Notes: generated by a model from the sequence alone, not told the origin. 64,000 bases of DNA from Chrysaora quinquecirrha (GCA_014526335.1 JACTAT010000268.1:588777-652776); one strand, 5' to 3'; numbered from the stretch's first letter, positions 24,401-32,854 are shown. Numbers and translations: made by a program.

Positions 24401-27400
24401 GTGGTTTACTATGCTTGCGGTGGTGGCAGTTTTGGAGTACTGTGGTGGATAATCACTACTGTGGTGGTATTATTTGCGTACTGTGGTGGTAGTTTTGCGT
24501 ACTGTGGTGGATAATCACTACTTGTGGTGGGTTATAATGCTTTATGTGGTGAATACGAAATCATAGCAAAACTCTATAGATCAAGCAAGAAAAAACCACA
24601 AAATCCACCACAGTACGCCAAAACTGCCATCACCGCAAGCATAGTAAACCACCACAAGTAGTGATTATCCACCACAGTACGCCAAAACTGCCACCACCAC
24701 AAGCATAGTAAACCACCACAAGTAGTGATTATCCACCACAGTAAGCCAAAACTGCCACCACCGCAAGCATAGTAAACCACCACAAGTAGTGATTATCCAC
24801 CACAGAACGCAGAAACTACCACCACAGTACGCAAATAGTACCACCACAGTAGTGATTATCCACCACGGTAGTGATTATAGATTCGCTAGCGTGATTCATT
24901 GAAAAATAAAGATATCTAAGTAACCAAGGAATTAAGAACAGATTAAGAATACAATCTTGGACAAAATATATTGGAACGGCCTAAATAGTTTTGCTATTAC
25001 TATTGATTCCCCCTTCTCCCCCGTTACAATGTTGTTTCGTTTAAAGGTTGTCTTACTCTACTACCAACATTGTTTTGGGGCTAAAAGGGGGAAGAATTGG
25101 AGTTATGGAAGTAGAAATCCATGGAACAGGCCATATTCCTTGGAGAAAAAGCCTTGTTCCAAATATTTTGTCCAAGATTGTAGGCTTTCATCGAATACTA
25201 ATTTTTACAGCAAATTCAAATAAAATTGCTTCATTTTCTTAAGTTAAATATAAATGGAGTCTTTTGAGGAAGAGCAATGGGAAATAAATTGTTATTGTGT
25301 GATTTATTTGTACAAACCGTGACGTCGGCTATCATGTCGGAAATTTCCACTTCGTTCGCATTTGCTGTTGGCTGTTCGCTAGCCATCAAAAAATGCCGAA
25401 CGCGAAGCGATTTTGATTTCCGCTGAAAGTCACGCTAAAGCTTTCGCAAACTTTTACCTTTTTTAAGGCCTAAAATTTATCGCGAAGGCTGTATTCTGTT
25501 CGCAAGGCAGCGGCGAACTGGAAATTCGCTAACGAACAGCGAATGCGAACGAAGTGGGAAAGGGCCTCAAAACAATCGGCGATCCGTGTCGCTAATAATT
25601 TACGACTGTTGCGAATCGCAACTTGCGATTTAATGGAAACCAGGCCTTATTAGATGCGTAGTTGTTCTCTGAGCCATTTTATCAAAGCAGCATGTCTTTT
25701 TCATCTTCCAGACCCGCTAAAGATAAAGCGGACAAAGTCTGACCGACGCATAGAAGTTCTTGCATTGCAAACAGCCAAATGTAAACCTTCAAAGTAATCA
25801 AAACCCATATCAGTCAAAATGGTTAAAATGTGCGTTCAACGGCGCACAGTTAGGAAAACTGCGTTCCCAATTGATCACACACCAAGTTTTGAAAAACAAT
25901 ATGTTTTTGAGAAATTGTGACTGTTTGCTAGTGAAGGAAGCGGAGATAACCTTTACCACACAAAAAGCGTGCCAATATCTCTCCAATCTAATAAAAGCAA
26001 CGTTGAAAAGGAAAGAGATAATTCTGTCCTTAACTGCTAACCGCAAATCGCCCTCAGTGGCCAATGCGATTTGAAAATACTGAAGACCCTCAGGGTTAAT
26101 ACAATATAATATAAAGCCGACCATTGTACCTGCTTAAATATTCAGATGTCGTTATCACAAAACCAGCTGATAACTTTGAGCGGAATGAGATTACGACAGC
26201 AAACATTTTCAATAAGACAGTGCAAATAGACCATGTATTTGAGTTTTCCAGACTGTATTTGCAGTTTTTAACTCCGTGTGATTGTAAATTATTAAAGTTC
26301 TTTATGAAAATTGAAATCAATTAGAAACTTGATAGAAATTCGGATGTAAAGCAAATTTAAATCAGAGAAAGTACAGATTCAGGAAACGAGATTAAAAAGG
26401 GGGACTTTCGTGCAATTATTGGATAGACATGATCTTTCAGAAGCTTATCAAGAAAATTAAAGATTCCTTCTCTTCCTACACCACAGCTTTGTCAACTAAA
26501 ACTTTATCCCAAAGACACTTAACTTGGAAACATATCACTTTGATCAAACTTAAAATCCGTGTCCTACTCTTGCTTCAATCAATTATTTAGATATACAAAC
26601 ATCAAAACACATTTGGGAATACTGAAACTTCTCAACATCTGCATACTGCTTTCAAAACAACACATCAGGCTATAAACTTCCTGACCTGGTAGCCATTTTA
26701 TGTCCTTTATCCCTTAAAAGGATTATCTAAATCTTAATTCAACTTTGGAAATGTAAAAATGCATTAACATTTTGTACTAACAAGTTATCATTGTATTCAG
26801 GAGTCTTCTGCTCACGAAACCAAACCAAAATAACGAAAAAAATCACTTTATATAAACCTACAAATAAGCTCACATATGTTTTTTAATGGTTCAAAACACA
26901 AAATTAATGTGAAAGCAAAACTTAATTTTTCCCAGACTATAAACAGCCTCCCTAAGATCTCCAAATCATCTCCTATGAGCCTTTGTCCTGACCTCACTGA
27001 AATCTCAAAGAATAAATGTGTGTGAAAAAGAGGAATTAAAATGAGATTAAAACTTTTCTTTGTGATTTATCTGATAAGTTTATGGGCAGGAAGGGTTGTA
27101 CATAGTCATTAATCTGGAGAAGTTGATCTTTAGTGGAAAGTTATCAAGTTTAAAATTCTTGCTGGCAAAAAACCATAGAACTTTAATGTCGTACTGTATT
27201 TATGTCCACCTAATATATCAAATTGAGCTATTGTCTTGAAAGAAGACCATAAGAAAAATATGAGGTGGAGACCATTTGTTAAGAAACTGATTCAGGGATC
27301 TAATGTGCATAACCCCAGAAGATAACTGAAATTTTACAAAATTTGAGTAAGGGTCATCTCAAACTTCCATCCAGAGTAGTAGCTTTTGTGACCTTCGTAA

Positions 27401-29692
27401 CTTTCAGTAAGGAATTTCAGCTCTGTAAAGTTTTAGATACCTTCTATTCATGGAATACCAAAAAATTACTCAAATTATGGCTTTTACTGTGACGATTTGC
27501 TAAAGTACCATGACTGATAGACTAAGACTTCATGAGCCTATAAAAACTTGATAAATTTCAGTGTGCATCAAGGGTCATTCAAAACTCATGGCATGTGGGT
27601 GGATTCAAAAAGATGGAATTGCCCCATAATTTCACAAAGCTTACATGTTATTTAGTTGAATGTTGATGTAGATATACTTTAGTTTACAGTGATATTTTCA
27701 AATATAAATATGAATGCATTAGTGCTGGTTTATTTCAGTCGTCTGTCCTTGACTCAGAAATCTTCAGTTCAGACAGAGATCAGATTCTGAAATTTAGCTG
27801 CCTGGGTCTTGGCCAGTCTGGTGTTTTTGAACGTACAAATTTGGAATAGCCCTATCAACTTTTTAACGTTATCACAATCTTTTTTACTAATACTTGAAGA
27901 TCTTGCTCTGCAGAAAATACAATCAATTATCTGAATGCCACTCGACCCTAATCCTGAGACCCAAACCAAGACTTAAAAAATTACATTGCATTCAGATCTG
28001 TGAGGCTGTGGAATCATTCAAACTTTGAATTCTATTTAAGTTCTTTCTCTGTTTTAAAGTATCATATCAATGTTAGGTGTAATTTCCATGCAATTTACAA
28101 GTTTTCAGTTTACATGCAACTATTCCAAAACGGAATAGACTTATTTCTGACAAATCTCTTTCAAAGGGTCCAGCAAGGCTTCAATTGTAATGCAAACTTC
28201 TATACATGTGTTTGACTGGCTGATCAAACATTTAACAAAAGGAATACCAGTTGATGGTTTAATTGCATGCAAAAATTCATTCTTCAAAACAAGCTTTATT
28301 GTTAAATGCCCTTTGGCGAAACAGAAGCACATTGCTTGTTTGATTTGTCTTGTAGTTAATAAAACATCTAGCCAATTTGAGCAACCCCGAGGAAAACACA
28401 CGAAATGTATTCAAAATATCTTTATTTAGACAAAGATTCTTGCTTGGGAAACTTGTTTTAAACAATGATTTGCTATACTAATTTGTGAACATGAAGGCAT
28501 TTTCAGATCAAAATTATCAAATTCTGCCAAGTCTTAACCGGCAGGGTGTGGAAACAGTTTTGTCTGTAGGTTTGAAGTTCGATGATTTGCTTTTTGACAA
28601 CAGGAAGGCTCCCTGTTGAAAGTTTCTTCACCAAAATCAAAGGTGCTTTCCAGTTACAGAGCAACTACTGCTAAATGCATTAGGATGCCGGTCAGGAATT
28701 TGTAATTGGTATTTTTCCCAACAAAACAATGAAGTGGGAGGTTTAAGAAAAGTCGACGAATGTAACTGAAATTTCGAGATTCAGATGTTATTTCGATCAA
28801 TAATCGGGAGAGGGAGGGTTTTCCAGCGTATAACTTCTAGTTTGACAATGGGAGCTAAGACTTCACTTCTGGGCGTTCAGGAAAGTTTTGAACATAAAAA
28901 CTGAAGAAATTTGGGGTTTTTGTGGACTGTGCGTGGTAAGGTTTTTTAATAGTGGCGTGTCGTACTTCGGTCAACAAAGTAGAAAGTATATATTCAAAAA
29001 TGATTAATAAGACCAGACGGAAAGAAAACGATTATATTTTGAACTAGAGTTTGGGCAACTAATAACTAAACTATAGACTAGACAGGTGTAGATTTGAAAA
29101 ATATGCTTGTTCGCAAATTAAATCACATTTTGCACAGAATCAGGAGACATTTGTGCATCTGGTAATAAAACATCTCTTTAGAAGCCGGGATGAGATGTCT
29201 AAATTTGCTATTTGAGTCGATTTTGTGATGTCAAATTCAGAATGGAAGTTTGCCAACTGAAATGAAGGGAATGTAAGAAATAGCTAAGGTCATTGTTATA
29301 GCGACCAACATCGACGATAGCGAGTTGGCAACATGCAGATAGAACAACTGAACTGGAGCGATTTGGCTTCCATTAAAATCCCACTCGTATCACGCAGAAT
29401 TTCCAGATCTTCGTTCTGAAATCATTTTAAAATTATAACAACAAACCTCTAAGTCTTCTAAAGATGCATATGATACCATGAGAAATCCATCAATAATATC
29501 CTCTTCGAATGACATGTTCCTCTTCCTACTTTTTGGCTTGGTTTTCAAAGCCGAACCATCTCTATTAGCAGTCGTCTCGCCCAGTGTCTGGCATTCGTGC
29601 GAAGACCCATCACCATCAGTGACTTTTAGTCCAGTTTCTTCCTTCTTTCCTGCGGACTTAGGCTTCTTTTTAGCAACAACTTTCTTCTCCAT
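299..29692 (-). CDS. AUTS2: AUTS2/fibrosin-family protein, 5' six exons, 3' end outside window
   Basis: Six exons join with canonical splice sites and consistent phase: 29692-29447, 19598-19541, 14993-14589, 13691-13486, 4595-4521 and 464-299, giving about 385 residues without a stop. Exon 1 starts with ATG and is Lys/Arg-rich, then carries EEDIIDGF followed by a SxxxLEDLE stretch, which matches the conserved N-terminal block of vertebrate AUTS2. Exon 4 carries an alternating His-Gln tract and exon 5 a Pro-rich YYSGIPYLPPM stretch, both also AUTS2-like in order. In vertebrates the family acts in the nucleus, with Polycomb PRC1 complexes, in transcription. Introns are about 9.8, 4.5, 0.9, 8.9 and 4.1 kb. 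The conserved C-terminal part is not here. Extra exons inside the introns cannot be excluded. Family call strong; AUTS2 versus FBRS/FBRSL1 or insect tay not resolved. Confidence 0.78.
615..1384. mobile_element. Composite MITE with GAGGCCCTAAGTTGAA-type ends
   Basis: The ends are inverted copies of a CACCATTTCAACTTAGRGCCTCGTTTT-like sequence (615-650 and 1345-1384). An internal hairpin at about 748-873 pairs TTGATTTATAGCGAAAATTT with its complement and has TTGACCGTGAA in the loop arms. An unrelated family A MITE (935-1313) is inserted on its right side. No coding capacity. Confidence 0.6.
935..1313. mobile_element. Family A MITE, AAGGAAC type
   Basis: A 379-base element with inverted ends TACACGCTTTTTTATAA and its complement. 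The heptamer AAGGAAC (usually in TTAAGGAAC) recurs about six times in the two subterminal zones, converging on the middle. Non-coding. Other copies: 15,420-16,163, 18,116-18,500 and 62,869-63,282. Confidence 0.75.
2308..2640. repeat. (ATC)n microsatellite and CAC/ATC low-complexity tract
   Basis: A run of about 13 ATC units at 2308-2346 is followed by an imperfect tract of CAC, ACC and ATC triplets to 2640. The long frames on both strands (poly-Ile/Thr and poly-Met/Val) are artefacts of the triplet composition. Confidence 0.9.
2718..2760. mobile_element. Family A MITE terminal fragment
   Basis: TTTTTATAAAGAATCACTTTATAAAAAACCTAC matches the left end of the family A element at 935 and stops at a poly-G run (2758-2770). 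Confidence 0.55.
2840..4200. other. Intronic sequence with short repeats only
   Basis: No exon with paired splice sites was found. The only regularities are a CA/GCA-rich tract near 3,840-3,930 and three imperfect ~38-base copies of a CCCATRATTCCG motif at about 3,986-4,085. Confidence 0.4.
4201..4452. mobile_element. Family D MITE, copy 1
   Basis: The inverted ends are CAATCCCGGACAAAACTCAT... and ...TTTTGTCCGGGATTG. The core holds the family signature: a C-rich run followed by CAATGTTGTT, answered by AACATTG and a G-rich run. 252 bases, non-coding. Confidence 0.75.
4521..4595 (-). CDS. AUTS2: AUTS2-like exon 5, Pro-rich
   Basis: A 75-base exon between acceptor TTCTTCAG and donor CCG|GTAAGA, phase 0 at both ends, encoding 25 residues that begin YYSGIPYLPPMSASAP. 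The SGIPxxxPP pattern resembles the AUTS2 segment just after its His-rich tract. It is too short for the six-frame view but fits between the flanking exons in frame. Confidence 0.7.
4646..4926. mobile_element. MITE with GGATGTCCATTCAGT ends
   Basis: GGATGTCCATTCAGT at 4646 pairs with ACTGAATGGAAATCC ending at 4926, and interior GCGATCGC-rich arms also pair. A second, truncated copy lies at 36,720-36,886. Confidence 0.65.
4927..5817. other. Intronic sequence, no feature seen
   Basis: No exon, RNA gene or complete element is supported. One C/G-rich short inverted pair (AAGGGGCCCC near 5,515-5,530) is the only structure noticed. Confidence 0.35.
5820..5825 (-). promoter_or_regulatory. Possible polyadenylation signal of the nuclease-CXC gene
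   Basis: AATAAA on the minus strand, about 35 bases beyond the stop codon at 5860. Confidence 0.45.
5860..11989 (-). pseudogene. Multi-exon FEN/XPG-like nuclease with CXC domain, five frameshifts
   Basis: Six phase-matched exons: 11989-11841, 11707-11463, 10853-9489, 9320-9020, 8713-8197 and 7969-5860, about 1,350 residues. The start is MSQLKLVLSPPKKKKK (basic, NLS-like). Two zinc-binding-like motifs follow (YHRKCYSNYT and YHKSCFRNYTR). A conserved middle reads GQASCEKVISGKHYNNS and FAVKRQPGKFNAI. Next come acidic nuclease-like motifs (EEADT, VDSDVA) and TGCDYTSAFHGIGKAKAYKI, close to the FEN1 GCDY..I.GIG..RA helix-hairpin-helix. A Cys-rich CXC/tesmin-like domain (CACKKSKCQDLNCVC...) and an acidic tail end the protein. 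Reading frame breaks by one base near 10,583, 10,358, 7,025, 6,620 and 6,380. Neighbouring host genes have none, so this copy looks dead. I recall related multicopy genes in cnidarians and insects; biological role unknown. Confidence 0.8.
11057..11447. mobile_element. Family E MITE (AAGAAAC type) in an intron of the nuclease-CXC gene
   Basis: The ends are ACGTTTTTTTTTTAATAAG and its complement ending AAAAAACGTAAT. AAGAAAC repeats about seven times subterminally, often next to TAGTACTAG. It lies in intron 2, so it entered without disrupting coding sequence. Confidence 0.7.
12000..12900. other. Upstream flank of the nuclease-CXC gene, no feature seen
   Basis: AT-rich intronic sequence of the AUTS2-like gene. 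No inverted ends delimiting a transposon were found here or near 5,800. Confidence 0.3.
12905..13090. repeat. Partial copy of the 615-1384 element
   Basis: Contains GATTTTATAGCGA, TTGACCGTGAA and three tandem GAGGCCCTTAGTTGAAAAT units, all also found in or at the ends of the element at 615-1384. Confidence 0.55.
13486..13691 (-). CDS. AUTS2: AUTS2-like exon 4, Ser/Arg and His-Gln repeat
   Basis: A 206-base exon with acceptor AAATTGCAG and donor TTCA|GTAAGT, starting in phase 1 and ending in phase 0. It encodes an Arg/Ser segment (RRDSRSRSPKHH), a Ser/Thr stretch, then an alternating His-Gln run (HQHQHQHIHQHQH) followed by HPPFGMVPNG. Vertebrate AUTS2 carries a similar His-Gln tract before its Pro-rich region, linked in mammals to nuclear speckle localisation. 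The tract has mixed CAT/CAC/CAG/CAA codons, so it is not a simple recent expansion. Confidence 0.75.
13846..14326. mobile_element. MITE-like element with GGGTGCGTT ends
   Basis: GGGTGCGTTTTTGG at 13846 faces AAAAGAACGCGCCC at 14326, and GCTTCGCTTT-type arms also pair. It fills most of the short intron between AUTS2-like exons 3 and 4. Confidence 0.5.
14589..14993 (-). CDS. AUTS2: AUTS2-like exon 3, Ser/Thr-rich
   Basis: A 405-base exon between acceptor TTATTTTTAG and donor AAAA|GTAAGG, phase 1 at both ends. It encodes about 134 residues dominated by Ser, Thr, Ala and Glu (TSGSSTVTTS, SISPMEV), the low-complexity disordered type expected in the middle of AUTS2 proteins. The open frame runs upstream of the acceptor to 15,165, so a longer alternative first exon is possible, but the pyrimidine tract and phase fit favour the acceptor. 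Confidence 0.7.
15420..16163. mobile_element. Family A MITE interrupted by a family B MITE
   Basis: AAGGAAC-type sequence at 15,436-15,670 resumes at 16,059 and ends TTATAAAAAAGCGTGTA at 16,163. The intervening 15,672-16,058 is a complete family B element. The left terminus of the host element is eroded. Confidence 0.7.
15672..16058. mobile_element. Family B MITE, AAGCAAC type
   Basis: Ends TACACTTTTTTTAATAAGC and complement. GTTGCTTA (AAGCAAC on the other strand) recurs about eight times, frequently beside CAGCCCT. Inserted into a family A element. Confidence 0.75.
16809..17060. repeat. Inverted minisatellite of GTACTGATGATATCCCTC units
   Basis: About ten ~20-25-base units; the first four (16,809-16,890) read in the opposite orientation to the rest, so the array can fold into a large hairpin around 16,895. 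Confidence 0.75.
17765..18115 (+). mobile_element. tRNA-derived SINE array, about two units
   Basis: The head has an A-box-like TATATCAGTGG and a perfect B box GGTTCGAATCC (17,831-17,841). The tail has TGGTATGCCAC and a hairpin module CTGAAGAAGGCTCAACATAGCC. A second, degenerate head starts near 18,003. A family A MITE abuts the end at 18,116. Confidence 0.65.
18116..18500. mobile_element. Family A MITE, inserted at SINE end
   Basis: TACGCTTTTTTTATAAGGAAC at the left and TTATAAAAAAAGCGTGTA at the right, with repeated AAGGAAC inside. It lies immediately after GACAAATA of the SINE tail. Confidence 0.75.
18501..19500. other. Intronic sequence, no feature seen
   Basis: Only fragments of the SINE tail (18,501-18,545) and short open frames without splice support. 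Confidence 0.3.
19541..19598 (-). CDS. AUTS2: AUTS2-like exon 2
   Basis: This 58-base exon lies between acceptor TTTTATAG and donor GAA|GTAAGC. It starts in phase 0, as required by exon 1, and leaves one base, as required by exon 3. It encodes 19 residues of a Ser/Thr/Pro/Lys-rich segment (SQNTPTTPSKD...). One alternative frame has a stop and another is open but has the wrong phase. The call rests on splice sites and phase because the peptide is short. Confidence 0.65.
19985..20278. mobile_element. MITE with GTAAATCCTCGAATTAGCCCCC ends
   Basis: The left end GTAAATCCTCGAATTAGCCC pairs with GGGATAATTCGAAGATTTAC at the right. Internal copies of GGGGGCTTAATTATTT and TTATTCGAGG repeat the terminal motif. 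Non-coding, 294 bases. Confidence 0.7.
20486..21575. mobile_element. Possible non-autonomous element with GGGTGTGTT ends
   Basis: AGGGTGTGTTCTTATGGG near 20,488 faces CCTATCAAACACACCCT near 21,560-21,575. Inside are four copies of a CCCTTGGCTAGAC motif (21,117-21,375). No target duplication was recognised, so the borders are tentative. Confidence 0.4.
21659..22018. mobile_element. Family B MITE, reverse orientation
   Basis: TACACTTATTTTTTTAATA at the left and TTATTAAAAAAAAGAGTGTA at the right, with AAGCAAC repeated and GGGCTGAA/CAGCCCT boxes. Reverse relative to the copy at 15,672. Confidence 0.7.
22079..22440. mobile_element. Family C MITE, AAGAACA type
   Basis: TACACTCTTTTTTTTTATAAG at the left and TTCTTATAAAAGAAAAGAGTA at the right, with TTAAGAACA repeated about eight times and GAGCCTGG/CAGGCTC boxes. 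It abuts a family B fragment. Confidence 0.7.
22441..22540. mobile_element. Family B MITE right-end fragment
   Basis: Matches the last ~100 bases of family B (GTTGCTTACAG... to TTATTAAAAAAAAAAGTG). It directly follows family C element 22,079-22,440, suggesting that family C inserted into a family B copy. Confidence 0.65.
22979..23056. mobile_element. Family B MITE left-end fragment
   Basis: TACACTTTTTTTAATAAGC start and two CAGCCCTCAA boxes, ending abruptly in unrelated sequence at about 23,056. Confidence 0.65.
23931..24950. mobile_element. Family C MITE split by a foldback element
   Basis: The left part (23,931-24,159) and right part (24,894-24,950) align with family C copy 22,079-22,440. 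The intervening 734 bases are a foldback insertion flanked by ATTCA duplications. The right terminus is replaced by a family D MITE. Confidence 0.75.
24160..24893. mobile_element. Foldback element built of minisatellite arms
   Basis: Inverted ends CACGCTAGCGAATC and GATTCGCTAGCGTG are flanked by a 5-base direct repeat ATTCA (24,155-24,159 and 24,894-24,898). Each arm (~300-380 bases) is a tandem array of a ~65-base unit containing ACTGTGGTGGATAATCACTA and CTTGCGGTGGTGGCAGTTTT, and the arms are reverse complements around a ~60-base spacer. The open frames rich in Trp/Gly/Val are translations of the array. Confidence 0.85.
24951..25181. mobile_element. Family D MITE, copy 2
   Basis: ACAATCTTGGACAAAATATA pairs with TATTTTGTCCAAGATTGT. 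The core has CCCCCTTCTCCCCC, ACAATGTTGTT and its complement. 231 bases. Confidence 0.8.
25346..25561. mobile_element. MITE with TTCCACTTCGTTCGCATT ends
   Basis: TTTCCACTTCGTTCGCATTT at the left and AATGCGAACGAAGTGGGAAA at the right form a ~35-base inverted pair; the interior has repeated TTCGC/GCGAA. A related fragment is near 47,490-47,590. Confidence 0.6.
25562..29446. other. First intron of AUTS2-like gene, unique AT-rich sequence
   Basis: No supported exon, complete transposon or RNA gene. Open frames of 60-104 residues occur on both strands but lack paired splice sites or recognisable motifs. Confidence 0.4.
29447..29692 (-). CDS. AUTS2: AUTS2-like exon 1 (start codon, EEDIIDGF block)
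   Basis: This exon encodes 82 residues from ATG at 29692 and ends in phase 0 at the donor GAG|GTTTGT. Residues 1-60 are rich in Lys, Ser, Thr and Gly with basic clusters that look like nuclear localisation signals (KKKPK and KSRKR). Residues 63-82 hold the conserved EEDIIDGF block ending LEDLE. No frameshift or stop interrupts it. Its 5' flank to about 30,000 is not repetitive and is the likely promoter and 5' UTR, but I see no clear TATA box. Confidence 0.82.
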
Positions 29693-30370
29693 GCTTTAAA
29701 ACAATAAGTTAGGCCTACTTAGCGCATTGAGATTGTATCCCAGCGAGAATAATTCTTGATTTAAAACGCGTGTACTTAACTTCGACCTGCCCTTGATTTG
29801 AATGGAAAGCAGTGTGGCGGCTTCTCAAAAGACACAAGTCGGTAAATGATAGACAAGTGAGAAATTACACAAGGGTTTCATACCGCCTCCTGTTGTTCTA
29901 ACTGTCAATCAAAGCCAGGTGGACACACCAAGGGTTTCAAACCTTTTTCAATCAAATTCTTCAAACACTTTACTCTTCTTTTGTGTAATCTACTTTATCA
30001 AACACTAACAACAACAAAAACAATAAACATCACACATACACAGATGACGTTTCCAGTAATTAACCGAGAAAATTTTCACCTCGAACAGTGCTCAAAGAAA
30101 TAGAAACTTTACGACTTTCAACAACTTTGCGTCTGAATAAATTAACAATCTGATTACGTAGATCTGATTTTCGATGTCACGCCTAAAGCAAACTTTCAAC
30201 AATTTTGTTGTTACTTTTTATACATTTCCTTGTTTCCATTTGCATGCATTCCATCGTGTCTCTAAAATTTAGAAGGCCTATACTGTAACCTGACAGGGAA
30301 ACGGAAAGGTAGTGGGGGAGGGGGCAAGCTTCGATATTACAATCAGGAAGTTAGTTTATCAAAGTTATAT

Positions 30371-31761
30371 AGTCCAGAGGGTGAGTGGGGAGTATTACCA
30401 CCTGAGCTGGGACTTTATGGGGTAAACGTTAACGTTTTTCCGTAATTTGCGTGTTCGAAAAACTACTTATCAATTAAAGGTGATTAATTGTCACATTTTT
30501 GCTTGTATGATTATTTGGGGTCAGTCCCTTAACCGATGGCAAAATGTTCCAGATATCGTTGATTACGGTTAGCGCAGAACAGAAGGAGAGGAAGGGATGA
30601 TGACTCCAATTTGGACACTGATATCCGAAGCGTCACAGGCCTGCCATGAACTGCTTAATGCGGTTGCAAACGGAGTTGCACAACCAGGTGCAAGTGCAAG
30701 CGCTATGGATTAGAGTGCACGGAATTGTGTGAATGCAGTGGCCAATGTTTTGACTGAGATAATATCAGTAGACCGTCAATCGTTCTGTACTATTCGGTTG
30801 GTGTATCATATGTTTTGTTAACTTGGGTAATAACTCTGTGGGCTGGGACCGGTGCCGTGAAGGGAACTGAAATACTAAATTTCATCGTTACACCGGTAAT
30901 ATATCCTCCTAAATCAATTTAACGGTTTTGAGGACTGGGACCAAGCCCCCTGTTCTAAATATGGAAAATAAGGTAATTTACTGACGTGATTTGATTTTTA
31001 TGGTATTGTATACAGGTCAATTTACTTAGGAATACTAAATTTCATGGTTATACAGGCAATATATCTTCCTAAATCAATTTTACGGTTTTGAGGACTGGGA
31101 CTGAGCCCCCTGCTCTAAATATAGAAAATAGGGTACTTTATTGGCCTCATTTGATTTTTATGGTGTTGTACAGGTCAATTTACTTAGGAATACTAATTTT
31201 CATGGTTATACCGGTAACCAATGACTCCAAAATCGATTTCATCATTCTGAGGACTGGGGCTGAGCCCCCTGTTCTAAAAATAGATCATAGGGGCATTTTT
31301 CAGCTTGGGTCTGTTTTGCATCGTTTTCTACGACTCAAACTGCATATTTTGTGAAGTTTTAATGCTGGTATCATATTTTGCACGATTGTTGTGCTTTCAG
31401 ACCGGACTAGAAGTGCATACCTTCTTATTGAACGCTTCGCTCTAAACCCACAGCCCCCCAAACTAACACACCGATCCCACCAAGGTAACCCCTTTAATAA
31501 GAATCTTTATCCATCCACGATTTGATTGAATTTGTTGGCCAAGAATACCCCCCTGGCTCCTGTTGCTAAAAGGACAGCTATCATTATGAATAAATAAGTC
31601 CCTCTCTATTTCTCCCAAAACCCCCCTGTATCTCCGAAAAGCCCCCCAGAATCACCGATCAACATCCAGATTCGCAATCTACGCCAAAAATTGACCCAGA
31701 AAATGTTTATCCCATAAAGTCCCAGCTCGGGTGGTAATACTCCCCACTCACCCTCTGGACT
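30371..31761. mobile_element. 1.39-kb DNA element with ~50-base inverted ends
   Basis: AGTCCAGAGGGTGAGTGGGG...ACTTTATGGG at the left is mirrored by CCCATAAAGT...CCACTCACCCTCTGGACT at the right with one or two mismatches. Inside, a ~160-base unit with GAGGACTGGGAC and GAGCCCCCTG is repeated three times (about 30,860-31,290). No transposase is encoded, so it is non-autonomous. Confidence 0.8.
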
Positions 31762-31867
31762 AATAGGAAATTGATATTGACCCAGAGATCGCGTTTAAAT
31801 TACAAGAAAAAGTCTACAAAATCGCGAGGTTTCAATTAAATGCATGACCCTTTTGAAATACATATGA

Positions 31868-31972
31868 TTCGATGATGTTGGTCATGATGATGATGATGAT
31901 CATGATCATGGTGGTGATGATGATGATGATGATCATGATCATGGCGGTGATGAAGATGATGATGATGATGAA

Positions 31973-32006
<34 letters not shown>

Positions 32007-32150
32007 GTCATGATGATTTTGATGATGATGATGATGATGGTTATAATAATGATGATGATGATGATGGCGATTATTGAAGTACAATTTTTATCACGATGGT
32101 TATTATGTCTATTATGATGATTGCTCAGATGATTAATGGTGATGGTGATT
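31868..32150. repeat. (GAT)n microsatellite
   Basis: GATGAT runs with CATGATCATGG interruptions. Poly-His, poly-Ile and poly-Met frames across it are artefacts. Confidence 0.95.
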
Positions 32151-32212
32151 AAAGTCACGATTTAATTCCAATCTTTTTTGTGTTGTGTGTTCTTACAATT
32201 CCTACCATGCCT

Positions 32213-32461
32213 AATGCTTGCCAGATTGGTTTTTTTACTCCACGCAACATTTCTCTCCCCCTCTGTCAACAACGTTGGTAATTCAACGATAGAACTTTTC
32301 CCACAAATTTGTTCAAATGAGCATTGAGATTGTTCAAAGCAACGCTGTTTTCAGGGGGTGGGGAGATCGAATTAGCGGGTGCTACCTAGAGTGGCAACCA
32401 TTCTTTAACATGAAAAAGCCTAAAAATCTAAAGGGTACTCAAAGTATATTTGGCAGGCATT
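32213..32461. mobile_element. Family D MITE, degenerate copy
   Basis: AATGCTTGCCAGATTGG at the left and TATATTTGGCAGGCATT at the right, with a CTCCCCCTCTGTCAACAACGTTG core and its complement-like GGGGGTGGGGAGA. Eroded. Confidence 0.5.
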
Positions 32462-32854
32462 GTAGACAGTACAGTACAGATAAAGTGTTAAACAAAGCAG
32501 TGATTTTTGCCTCAAGGAAAAGCATTGTTCTTGTTATCACAGATTTCCTATTTGCAATTTAACGGAAACAGTTGTCAGACAGTGAGATTTGTTGTAAATT
32601 GATTTGGCGCTGCCTGTATTTGTCTTTTGCAACATGGCTAACGCCAAAATCTTGTCTTTCACTTGTACACTCGTCTGCCTACAAACTGGTATACAGCCTT
32701 CGATAAACAGGTAGGGTGCGACAGCTTCCCGGTACGCCGGTACAGAGCACCCGGTTCAAGGAACGACAGGCCAAAAATCAACCCGAAACGGTACAAACGA
32801 AATCCGGTACATGGTGCACAGAAATCAGAAATCAGAGTCAAAATCAATGGATAT

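Noticed and set aside
24270..24847. Trp/Gly-rich repetitive frames on both strands
   Set aside because: They follow the inverted minisatellite arms, with no start context or splice support.
31832..32158. Poly-His, poly-Ile and poly-Met frames
   Set aside because: Artefacts of the GAT microsatellite in all three frames.
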